From: Actinomycetales bacterium
GTDB taxonomy: Bacteria > Actinomycetota > Actinomycetes > Actinomycetales > JAHECE01
Length of the DNA stretch: 9,673 nucleotides
Assembly (NCBI GenBank): GCA_024641895.1
Contig: JAHECE010000097.1
Coordinates: 1 to 9,673, forward strand
Direction of reading: 5' to 3'
Below the pieces are notes generated by a model, which was given only the letters and a program-made list of their open reading frames with translations, had not been told where the DNA came from and searched no databases. The position numbers and the translations under genes are program-made. Shown here one piece after another: positions 1 through 5,859 of the stretch (its first letter is position 1; each line of letters opens with the position of its first letter).

Positions 1-716
1 TGCGTGCGCTGCGCGCCGCCGGGTACGAGCCGGACCAGGTTCCACTCATCCGCATCGAGCCCGCCGAGGACCCGGACCTCATCATCGACCTCCTCGGCGC
101 CCTGGTGGGTGGCCGGTTCGGCTGGCTCGCGGTCACGAGCGCCAGCGCCGTCAAGCCGCTCGTCGACGCGGCGGGGAACCTCGGCCTCGAGCTTTCCGAG
201 GCCCTGAGCCGCGTCAGGGTGGGCGCCGTCGGGAACGCCACCGCGGCCGCGCTGCGGGCCGCCGGGGTGAGCGTCGACCTCGTCGCGAGGACCCGGTCGG
301 CCCAGGGCCTCCTCGCGGACTGGCCCCGGCCCGACGAGTACCCCGACCGCCCGTCGCGCGTCCTGCTGCCGCACGGCGACCTCGCGGAGTCGACGCTGGC
401 GGACGGCCTGCGGGAGGCGGGCTGGTCGGTGCGGACCGTCATCGCCTACCGGACCACCCCGGTTCCTCCGCCGCCGCGCGTCGTCGCGGCGTGGGAGCGC
501 GGCGACTACGGCGGAGTCGTGCTGACGTCCTCCAGCATGGTCCGCCAGCTGGTGGCCACGCTCGGCCGCCCGCATGCCGGCATGAAGGTCTGCTGCATCG
601 GCAAGACCACGGCTGCGACGGCGCGCGACCTCGGGCTCGAGGTGACCGTGGCCGACGATCCCAGCCCGTCGGGACTGGTCACCGCCCTCGGGCCGGCCAA
701 GGCCGCGAAGGCATGA
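1..716 (+). CDS. hemD: Uroporphyrinogen-III synthase, C-terminal portion (5' end outside window)
   Basis: This enzyme closes and rearranges hydroxymethylbilane to uroporphyrinogen III in cytosolic haem and sirohaem synthesis. The frame is open from position 3, giving 237 visible residues. The first visible residues (RALRAAGYEPDQVPLIRIEP) look like the beginning of the HemD fold, so probably only about 15-25 residues of the domain are missing. I cannot tell whether a methyltransferase domain is fused upstream, as happens in many actinobacteria. Recognisable family segments are VTSASAVK in the first subdomain, VGNATAAALRAAG in the hinge region, VLTSSSMVRQLV in the second subdomain and CIGKTTAATARDLG near the end. 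HemD is a poorly conserved family, so the call rests on these short motifs plus position directly before hemB. The stop TGA (714-716) overlaps the hemB start as ATGA, a typical sign of translational coupling. An internal GTG at 105 is not needed as a start, because the frame continues upstream through homologous sequence. Confidence 0.88.
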   Translation, partial: RALRAAGYEPDQVPLIRIEPAEDPDLIIDLLGALVGGRFGWLAVTSASAVKPLVDAAGNLGLELSEALSRVRVGAVGNATAAALRAAGVSVDLVARTRSAQGLLADWPRPDEYPDRPSRVLLPHGDLAESTLADGLREAGWSVRTVIAYRTTPVPPPPRVVAAWERGDYGGVVLTSSSMVRQLVATLGRPHAGMKVCCIGKTTAATARDLGLEVTVADDPSPSGLVTALGPAKAAKA

Positions 717-1696
717 CGTACCCGAGGGTGCGGCCCAGGCGCCTGCGTGCCTCGGCAGCGATGCGTCGCCTCGTCGTCGAGCACCGGCTGCACCCGGCCG
801 ACCTCGTGCTCCCGCTGTTCGTCAAGGAAGACCTCGACGCCCCCGCATCGATCCCGTCCTTGCCGGGAGTGGTGCAGCACACCCTCGCAAGCCTGCCGGG
901 CGCCGTCGAAGGGGCTGCTGCCGCAGGGCTGGGCGGCGTCATGCTCTTCGGGATCCCCGCGAACCGCGACGCCGTCGGCAGCGGGGGTGCGGATCCGGCA
1001 GGCATCCTCAACCGGGCCATCGAGACCGCCGTGGCCGCCGCAGGGGACAGCCTCGTCGTCATGTCGGACCTTTGCCTCGACGAGTTCACCGATCACGGCC
1101 ACTGCGGCGTGCTGGACGCCGCGGGGCGCGTCGACAACGACGCCACGCTCGCCTGCTACGCGGGCATGGCCCTCGCGCAGGCGTCGGCCGGAGCCCACGT
1201 CCTCGGCCTCTCCGGGATGATGGACGGCCAGGTCGCGGCGGTACGCGAGGCCCTCGACGACGCCGGGCACAGCGGCACCGCGATCCTCGCCTACGCCGCC
1301 AAGTACGCCTCGGCCTTCTACGGCCCGTTCCGCGACGCCGTGGACTCGCCGTTCACCGGGAACCGGCGCGACTACCAGCTGGACCCGCCGAACCGGCGCG
1401 AGGGACTGCGCGAGGCGACGATCGACGCCACCGAGGGTGCCGACATCGTCATGGTGAAGCCGGCGCTCGGCTACCTCGACGTCCTCGCCGACGTGGCGGC
1501 GACCTCTGCCGTACCCGTGGCCGCCTACCAGGTCTCCGGGGAGTACGCGATGCTCGAGGCCGCGGCCGAGCGCGGCTGGATCGACCGCCGCGCGGGGATC
1601 CTGGAGTCCCTGGTGAGCATCCGACGGGCGGGAGCGGACATCGTGCTGACGTACTGGGCGGCGGAGGTCGCGGGCTGGCTGCGGGCCGATGGCTGA
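713..1696 (+). CDS. hemB: Delta-aminolevulinic acid dehydratase (porphobilinogen synthase)
   Basis: The enzyme condenses two 5-aminolevulinate molecules into porphobilinogen in the cytosol. The ATG at 713 overlaps the hemD stop and gives 327 residues, a usual length. The frame is open further upstream, but only in the shadow of hemD. The two active-site lysines are visible: Lys197 in AYAAKYASAFYGPFR and the Schiff-base Lys249 in MVKPALGYLD. The metal-site segment is DLCLDEFTDHGHCG, with Cys121, Asp123 and Cys131. Canonical zinc enzymes carry three cysteines here and magnesium-type enzymes carry Ala/Asp/Asp, so this is a mixed C-D-C site. LSGMMDGQV (residues 166-174) covers the usual SDMMDGR region with Gly for Asp. 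The end overlaps hemL by 8 nt. It belongs to the same transcription unit as hemD and hemL and is surely functional; only the metal preference is open. Confidence 0.97.
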   Translation: MTYPRVRPRRLRASAAMRRLVVEHRLHPADLVLPLFVKEDLDAPASIPSLPGVVQHTLASLPGAVEGAAAAGLGGVMLFGIPANRDAVGSGGADPAGILNRAIETAVAAAGDSLVVMSDLCLDEFTDHGHCGVLDAAGRVDNDATLACYAGMALAQASAGAHVLGLSGMMDGQVAAVREALDDAGHSGTAILAYAAKYASAFYGPFRDAVDSPFTGNRRDYQLDPPNRREGLREATIDATEGADIVMVKPALGYLDVLADVAATSAVPVAAYQVSGEYAMLEAAAERGWIDRRAGILESLVSIRRAGADIVLTYWAAEVAGWLRADG

Positions 1697-3053
1697 CCCG
1701 ACGCCCGCCGGCCCGGCCTCGCAGGACCTGTTCGACCGGGGCCGCCGCGTCATCCCGGGCGGGGTGAACTCGCCGGTGCGCGCCTACGGCTCGGTCGGCG
1801 GCACCCCCCGGTTCATCGCGCGCGCTGCCGGACCGCTCGTCTGGGACGCCGACGGTCGCGAGTACGTCGACCTCGTCTGCTCGTGGGGCCCCGCCCTGCT
1901 CGGACACGCCCACCCGGCCGTCGTCGACGCCGTGCGGGAGGCGGCGAGCCGCGGACTCTCCTTCGGCGCGCCGACGTCCGGCGAGGTCGAGCTCGCCGAG
2001 GAGGTGGTCCGCCGGGTCGGGCCCGTCGAACGGATCCGGCTGGTCTCGACGGGGACCGAGGCGACCATGACGGCCGTCCGGCTGGCGCGCGGCGCGACGG
2101 GCAGGCCGCTGGTCATCAAGTTCGCGGGCTGCTACCACGGGCACGTCGACGCACTCCTGGCCGCAGCAGGCTCCGGAGTTGCCACCCTCGCGTTGCCCGG
2201 CTCGGCCGGCGTCACGGACGCCACCGCTGCCGAGACCCTCGTCCTGCCGTACAACGACCTCGCCGCGGTGCACGCGGCGTTCGAGAGGCACCCCGGCAGG
2301 ATCGCGGCCGTGTTCACCGAAGCCGCGCCCGCGAACATGGGCGTCGTGCCGCCGGCGCCGGGATTCAACGCCGCGCTCGCCGCCATGACCCGGCAGCACG
2401 GGGCACTCCTGGTACTCGACGAGGTGCTCACCGGCTTCCGGGTGCACGAGGCCGGGTGGTGGGGACTCGAGCACGACCCTCGGCGGGCCTCGGCGGATGC
2501 GCAGGCCGCCTGGACCCCGGACCTCCTCACCTTCGGCAAGGTGATCGGCGGCGGGCTGCCCGTCGCCGCCGTCGCGGGACGGCGGGAGCTGCTCGACCTG
2601 CTCGCACCCCTGGGCCCCGTCTACCAGGCAGGCACCCTCTCCGGGAACCCCGTCGCGACAGCGGCCGGGCTCGCGACCCTGCGCGCGGCGGACGCCAGCG
2701 TCTATGAGCGCGTCGACGCCGCCGCGGAGCACCTCGCGGACGAGGTCGGCCGGGCGCTGGTCGCGCAGGGCGTGCCGCATCGGATCCAGCGAGCCGGGAG
2801 CCTGTTCTCCGTCATGTTCGGACCCGCCGCCGCGGAGGAAGGCGTACGGGACTACGCCCAGGCCCAGGCCCAGGAGACGTTCCGGTACCCGCCCTTCTTC
2901 CACGCGATGCTCGCCGCGGGGGTCGCGCTGCCCCCGTCGCTGTTCGAGGCCTGGTTCCTCTCGGCGGCCCACGACGACGACGCCGTCGAGCGCGTGGTCA
3001 CCGCCCTGCCGGCCGCCGCCCGGGCAGCGGCCGCCGCCCGACCGGCCGGCTGA
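1689..3053 (+). CDS. hemL: Glutamate-1-semialdehyde 2,1-aminomutase
   Basis: This PLP enzyme converts glutamate-1-semialdehyde to 5-aminolevulinate, the substrate of the HemB encoded just upstream, by the C5 pathway. The protein has 454 residues, normal for the family. The N-terminal RVIPGGVNSPVRA is a family hallmark. Lys284 in TFGKVIGGG is the Schiff-base lysine and Asp244 in LVLDEVLTGFR contacts the PLP pyridine nitrogen. CYHGH (148-152), GTLSGNP (315-321) and PPFFHAMLAAGVALPPS near the end distinguish GSA aminomutase from ordinary class-III aminotransferases. The phosphate-binding segment reads STGTEA where SGTEA is usual, a conservative change. The ATG at 1689 lies inside hemB, so translation is probably coupled. 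The C-terminus ends in an Ala-rich tail (PAAARAAAAARPAG) without clear function. No gene of the pathway follows, so hemL appears to be the last gene of the operon. Confidence 0.97.
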   Translation: MADPTPAGPASQDLFDRGRRVIPGGVNSPVRAYGSVGGTPRFIARAAGPLVWDADGREYVDLVCSWGPALLGHAHPAVVDAVREAASRGLSFGAPTSGEVELAEEVVRRVGPVERIRLVSTGTEATMTAVRLARGATGRPLVIKFAGCYHGHVDALLAAAGSGVATLALPGSAGVTDATAAETLVLPYNDLAAVHAAFERHPGRIAAVFTEAAPANMGVVPPAPGFNAALAAMTRQHGALLVLDEVLTGFRVHEAGWWGLEHDPRRASADAQAAWTPDLLTFGKVIGGGLPVAAVAGRRELLDLLAPLGPVYQAGTLSGNPVATAAGLATLRAADASVYERVDAAAEHLADEVGRALVAQGVPHRIQRAGSLFSVMFGPAAAEEGVRDYAQAQAQETFRYPPFFHAMLAAGVALPPSLFEAWFLSAAHDDDAVERVVTALPAAARAAAAARPAG

Positions 3054-3067
3054 GCCACCCCTCGACG

Positions 3068-3090
3068 GGCCGACGCCGGCGTGACCGGCC
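3068..3090 (+). terminator. Possible weak hairpin after hemL
   Basis: Fifteen bases after the hemL stop, GGCCG (3068-3072) can pair with CGGCC (3086-3090), enclosing the perfect 10-bp palindrome ACGCCGGCGT (3073-3082). There is no T-tract, so a classical intrinsic terminator is not shown. It may be a GC-rich stop signal for the hem operon or simply chance in DNA this rich in GC. Confidence 0.25.
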
Positions 3091-3177
3091 ACGCGGGGCG
3101 AGAGACGCACGCGAACCGGCGTGCGATGGGACACTGCAGGCAGCAGCGGTGACGAGTCGACGCGCAGGGAGGTGGCC

Positions 3178-3792
3178 GTGACCCCTGGCCCAGGGCCGGC
3201 CCCCGACGACGTCCGCGCGCCCCTGATCCTGCAGATCACCCAGCTGCGACGCCGGATCGCCTGGCTCCAGGAACAGCTGGAGCAGCGCGACCCCGAGGCG
3301 GCGGACGCCCTGCCCCCGGCGCAGGACCGGGCCGAGGAGGCCCGCCACCTCGACGCGGGCACCCTCCTCGACACCTACGGGGCGGCCGCCTCCGATGTCA
3401 TGCAGACGCTGCTCGAGCACGTCCGGACAGACGCACGGCTGGACGCTGTCGAGGAGTTCGCCGCCGCGCACACGGACACCATGGCCGAGCTCGTCGCCGA
3501 CGAGCAGTCCCTGGCCGCCGTCTGCGCCTCGCTGGAGCAGATCCGCGAGGCAGCGCGCCGCCAGACGCAGTCGCCGCCGGTCGCGGAGGCCCTGAGCTGG
3601 GCGGTCGGGCGTCTCGAGGCGGCGCTGATCGCCGCCGGGCCGGTGCTGGAGGAGACCCTGGCGGCGGAGCGCGACCGCGCGCTGACGGCCGCGGTGGAGA
3701 AGATCGGGCTCGACGGGATCGCCGCCGCCGCGTGGGTTGCCGAGGTCAACGGACGGATCGACGCGGCCGTGGACGCCCGCAAGCTGGGCTGA
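3178..3792 (+). CDS. Hypothetical protein with N-terminal coiled coil
   Basis: I do not recognise this protein as a named family. From the GTG at 3178 it has 204 residues. I prefer this start because GGGAGG lies 5 nt upstream; a GTG at 3121 in the same frame has no such site and encodes a low-complexity leader. Residues 16-37 (LILQITQLRRRIAWLQEQLE) have the heptad pattern of a short coiled coil. The rest is an acidic, alanine-rich, probably all-helical protein with one cysteine (Cys116), no signal peptide and no membrane segment. A cytosolic helical or oligomeric protein is all that can be inferred. It stands alone: 124 bp separate it from hemL, and the next gene is convergent. GACACT at 3130-3135 could be a weak -10 box of its own promoter, but I see no -35. 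GC-rich codon choice matches its neighbours, which supports a real gene. Confidence 0.75.
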   Translation: MTPGPGPAPDDVRAPLILQITQLRRRIAWLQEQLEQRDPEAADALPPAQDRAEEARHLDAGTLLDTYGAAASDVMQTLLEHVRTDARLDAVEEFAAAHTDTMAELVADEQSLAAVCASLEQIREAARRQTQSPPVAEALSWAVGRLEAALIAAGPVLEETLAAERDRALTAAVEKIGLDGIAAAAWVAEVNGRIDAAVDARKLG

Positions 3793-3814
3793 CGCCGCCC
3801 GAGGGTCGCGGCCG

Positions 3815-3829
3815 GGCCCGAGCCGGGCC
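3815..3829. terminator. GC hairpin between convergent genes
   Basis: GGCCCG (3815-3820) and CGGGCC (3824-3829) form a perfect 6-bp stem with a 3-nt loop. It lies in the 49-bp gap between the stop of the coiled-coil gene and the stop of the convergent desaturase, where a bidirectional terminator is expected. No T-run follows on either strand. Several overlapping GC-rich pairings are possible here, so the exact structure is uncertain. Confidence 0.4.
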
Positions 3830-3841
3830 GCGCGGCCGGGG

Positions 3842-4939
3842 TCAGAGGCGGTGCTGGGCCACGATCGGGCAGGTGAACACGTCCCGCTCGCCGAGCCCGA
3901 CCCGGTTGAGGTAGGCCACGACGGTGCGGTACGAGCGCCACAGCGACATCTCCATGTAGCGGACGCCGACCTCGTCGCAGTACTCCTCGACCACCGGCTT
4001 GGCGCGACGCAGGCTGGGGCGCGGCATCGACGGGAAGAGGTGGTGCTCCACCTGGTAGTTGAGGCCGCCCAGGGCGAGGTCGACGAAGCGCCCGCCCGTC
4101 ACGTTGCGGCTCGTGAGCACCTGCCGACGCAGGAAGTCGATCTTGACGTCCGGGGGGACGATCGGCATTCCCTTGTGGTTCGGGGCGAAGGCAGCGCCCA
4201 TGTAGAGCCCGAAGAGCGCGAGCTCGACCCCGATGAAGGCCAGCGCCTTGCCCGGCGGGAGGACCAGGAAGATGAGGGCGAGGTACGAGCCGAGCCGCAG
4301 GACGAGGAACGTGCCCTCCACCGCTCGCCGCTTCATGCCGCCGCCGAGCACCCGACGGACCGCAGCGAAGTGCAGGTGCAGCCCCTCCAGGGTCAGCAGC
4401 GGGAAGAAGAGCCATCCCTGCCGGCGCACGAGCCAACGAGTCAGGGGCGTCTTGCGCGAGGCGGCGACCTCAGGAGTGAAGGCGAGCGCCTTGGCTCCGA
4501 TGTCCGGGTCGGCGCCGACCTTGTTCGGGTTGGCGTGGTGCTTCGTGTGCTTGCTCTGCCACCAGCCGTAGCTCAGCCCGACCATGAGGTTCGCCACGAC
4601 GAGGCTCGCCCACTCGTTCCACCTGCCGGAGACGAAGATCTGCCGGTGCGCCGCGTCATGGCCGAGGAACGCGAGCTGCGTCATGTACACGGCCAGGACC
4701 GCCGCCGTGACGAGCTGCCACCACGAGTCGCCGATCAGGACGAACGCCGCCGCGATCCCGAGGCCGATCAGCACCATCGAGGCGAACTTCGTCCAGTAGT
4801 AGCCGTAGCGCCGGCGCATCAGCCCGGCCGCCTGCACGCGGCGAGACAGCTCGGAGTACGAGCTGACCTGCGCGGCTCGGGGCGATCCGGCCGGCACGGA
4901 AGGGCGGCCGCCTGCGGCGTGCGTGGCTGAAGTCGTCAT
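3842..4939 (-). CDS. Membrane fatty acid (acyl-CoA/acyl-lipid) desaturase
   Basis: This is a di-iron desaturase of the membrane fatty-acid desaturase family, which introduces a double bond into an acyl chain using O2 and reducing equivalents. The ATG at 4939 gives 365 residues and has GGGA about 8 nt upstream; the open frame extends further back but only as unstructured sequence. The three histidine boxes are clear: HDAAH (94-98), HTKHH (131-135) and QVEHH (296-300). Glutamine in the third box is typical of the front-end/linoleoyl-type branch rather than classical delta-9 enzymes. Hydrophobic stretches near 53-70, 75-92, 112-124, 210-227 and 233-252 fit the family topology. There is no cytochrome b5 domain and no neighbouring ferredoxin or reductase gene, so the electron donor is encoded elsewhere. 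The regiospecificity cannot be read from the sequence. It is transcribed divergently from the copper operon and sits convergent to the coiled-coil gene. Confidence 0.93.
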   Translation of the reverse strand: MTTSATHAAGGRPSVPAGSPRAAQVSSYSELSRRVQAAGLMRRRYGYYWTKFASMVLIGLGIAAAFVLIGDSWWQLVTAAVLAVYMTQLAFLGHDAAHRQIFVSGRWNEWASLVVANLMVGLSYGWWQSKHTKHHANPNKVGADPDIGAKALAFTPEVAASRKTPLTRWLVRRQGWLFFPLLTLEGLHLHFAAVRRVLGGGMKRRAVEGTFLVLRLGSYLALIFLVLPPGKALAFIGVELALFGLYMGAAFAPNHKGMPIVPPDVKIDFLRRQVLTSRNVTGGRFVDLALGGLNYQVEHHLFPSMPRPSLRRAKPVVEEYCDEVGVRYMEMSLWRSYRTVVAYLNRVGLGERDVFTCPIVAQHRL

Positions 4940-5012
4940 GCGTGCTTCCCGTTCGGGTCGAAGCCCAGCGACGACGTCGTCCGCGCGCTGCCGTCCCAGC
5001 GGGACTGCTCCA

Positions 5013-5018
5013 ACGGTA
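5013..5018 (-). promoter_or_regulatory. Candidate -10 box for the desaturase gene
   Basis: Read on the - strand, TACCGT fits the actinobacterial TANNNT pattern and would give a leader of roughly 65 nt before the ATG at 4939. No convincing -35 is seen. The leader would contain GTCCC-AGC-GGGAC (4993-5005), a small inverted repeat. This is a weak candidate. Confidence 0.2.
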
Positions 5019-5102
5019 CCTGCGATACGAGGCGACGCCGCTTCGGTCGACCCTCTCGCGCCGATCACTGCTGCGATGCGGGACCTCCGTCCCGGATGGG
5101 AA

Positions 5103-5117
5103 TACCCCCCCGGGGTA
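5103..5117. promoter_or_regulatory. CsoR operator (copper-responsive)
   Basis: TACCCCCCCGGGGTA is a perfect inverted repeat, TACCCC and GGGGTA separated by 3 nt. This is the same architecture as known CsoR boxes such as that of Bacillus subtilis copZA. It is framed by a second inverted repeat, GGGAA (5098-5102) and TTCCC (5123-5127), and preceded by CGGGAC-CTCC-GTCCCG (5079-5094). It lies 73 bp upstream of the csoR start and overlaps the candidate -10 box, so CsoR bound here would block RNA polymerase. Copper binding should release it. It is the only such site I see in the window. Confidence 0.85.
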
Positions 5118-5121
5118 GGCT
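5116..5121 (+). promoter_or_regulatory. -10 box of the csoR-copZ-copA promoter
   Basis: TAGGCT matches TANNNT and shares its first two bases with the right half of the CsoR operator. Transcription would start near position 5128 and leave a leader of about 63 nt. No good -35 is visible at the expected spacing, which is common for actinobacterial promoters. The overlap with the operator is the main support. Confidence 0.6.
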
Positions 5122-5190
5122 GTTCCCAGAGGATCGTCACCGAGCCGCGAGTTCGAGGGACCAGGCTCCATGGACCGAGAGGGAGGCGCC

Positions 5191-5472
5191 GTGCCCGGCT
5201 ACCACGGCACGAAGGACGCACACCTGAAGCGCCTGCGCCGGATCGAGGGCCAGGTTCGCGGCATCGCTCGGATGGTCGAGGAGGACGCCTACTGCATCGA
5301 CGTCCTCACCCAGGTCGCCGCCGCGACCAAAGCGCTGCAGGCGGTGAGCCTGAGCCTCCTCGACGACCACCTCGGCCACTGCGTCGTCGAGGCCGCGCGC
5401 CGGTCTCCCGAGGAGGGCGAGGCGAAGGTCCGCGAAGCCTCCGCTGCCATCACGCGCCTGGTCCGCTCGTAA
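5191..5472 (+). CDS. csoR: Copper-sensing transcriptional repressor CsoR
   Basis: This is a DUF156/CsoR-family all-helical repressor that binds Cu(I) and then leaves its operator. The three ligands are present with exact spacing: counted from the GTG start they are Cys35 (in AYCIDV), His60 and Cys64 (in DDHLGHC), the C-H-C trio of CsoR. This separates it from FrmR- and RcnR-type paralogues. LKRLRRIEGQVRGIARMVE is the conserved helix 1. I chose GTG at 5191, giving 93 residues (PGYHGTKD after the initiator), because GGGAGG ends 4 nt upstream and the downstream sequence matches where relatives begin. An in-frame ATG at 5170 with GAGGGA 9 nt upstream is a real alternative and would add 7 residues. 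The CsoR operator lies directly upstream and copZ and copA follow, so it very likely autoregulates the operon. Confidence 0.94.
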   Translation: MPGYHGTKDAHLKRLRRIEGQVRGIARMVEEDAYCIDVLTQVAAATKALQAVSLSLLDDHLGHCVVEAARRSPEEGEAKVREASAAITRLVRS

Positions 5473-5552
5473 GCCACCATCGCCGTACCACCACCTCATC
5501 GGCCGACGACCTCCCGGGCTCGGTCGACCCGATCACACCCGAGGAGCCGAGC

Positions 5553-5789
5553 ATGAGCCGCACCACCGTCATCGACGTCGACGGCATGACCTGCATGCAC
5601 TGCGTCAAGGCGGTGACGAGCGAGGTCTCCGCCGTCGACGGCGTCCTCGACGTCAGCGTCGTCCTGCGCCAGGACGAGCCGTCGGCCGTCACCGTCGTGT
5701 CGAACGAGGTCCTCGAGGAGGTGGCGCTGCGCGCCGCCGTCGACGAAGCCGGCTACTCCGTCGTGGCGATCCACGTCGACGACAACTGA
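5553..5789 (+). CDS. copZ: Copper chaperone CopZ (heavy-metal-associated domain protein)
   Basis: This is a 78-residue cytosolic protein consisting of one HMA domain. It binds Cu(I) through Cys14 and Cys17 in GMTCMHC and would hand it to the HMA domain of CopA. The C-terminal part AAVDEAGYSVV is the usual last helix and strand of the ferredoxin-like fold. GAGGAG lies 6 nt before the ATG. The residue between the cysteines next to Cys17 is His16, a feature of several CopZ-type chaperones. It follows csoR after 80 bp without an evident promoter and precedes copA by 70 bp containing a strong hairpin, so the three are probably one operon. The central segment LRQDEPSAVTVVSNEVLEE is more acidic than in many relatives. 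Confidence 0.94.
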   Translation: MSRTTVIDVDGMTCMHCVKAVTSEVSAVDGVLDVSVVLRQDEPSAVTVVSNEVLEEVALRAAVDEAGYSVVAIHVDDN

Positions 5790-5791
5790 AG

Positions 5792-5829
5792 GCCGCGACG
5801 GCTCGGCGCCCGCTGCCGAGCCGCGCGGC
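5792..5829 (+). promoter_or_regulatory. Strong hairpin between copZ and copA
   Basis: CGGCTCGGC (5799-5807) and GCCGAGCCG (5815-5823) pair perfectly around a 7-nt loop. After a single bulged A (5798) the stem continues with GCCGCG (5792-5797) and CGCGGC (5824-5829). That is 15 bp with one bulge, beginning 2 nt after the copZ stop. No U-run follows and copA starts 30 nt later, so this is more likely a partial terminator, mRNA-processing site or 3' stabiliser of the csoR-copZ message than a complete terminator. The structure is seen directly; the function is inferred. Confidence 0.7.
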
Positions 5830-5859
5830 ACCTGCCCTGCACCACGGCCGGAGGCCTCG

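Noticed and set aside
491..712. Upstream extension of hemB
   Set aside because: The extra sequence is hemD read in another frame; the ATG at 713 gives the normal HemB N-terminus.
506..1753. Long open frame (415 codons) on the - strand across hemD and hemB
   Set aside because: It lies wholly opposite genes with clear catalytic motifs, and its translation is Arg/Gly/Val-rich with no family pattern. Long antisense frames are expected at this GC content.
1449..3374. 641-codon - strand frame opposite hemL
   Set aside because: It is a shadow of hemL and its downstream gap, with low-complexity translation and no recognised domain.
3737..4930. 397-codon + strand frame opposite the desaturase
   Set aside because: The desaturase strand carries three histidine boxes and membrane segments; the opposite frame gives a charged, patternless protein.
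5170..5190. ATG at 5170 as csoR start
   Set aside because: It is possible, but the GTG at 5191 has the better-placed GGGAGG and gives the family-typical short N-terminus. I keep it as an alternative.
4940..5221. Upstream extension of the desaturase start
   Set aside because: It would run through the CsoR operator and into csoR, with unstructured Arg/Pro-rich translation. The ATG at 4939 is the natural N-terminus.
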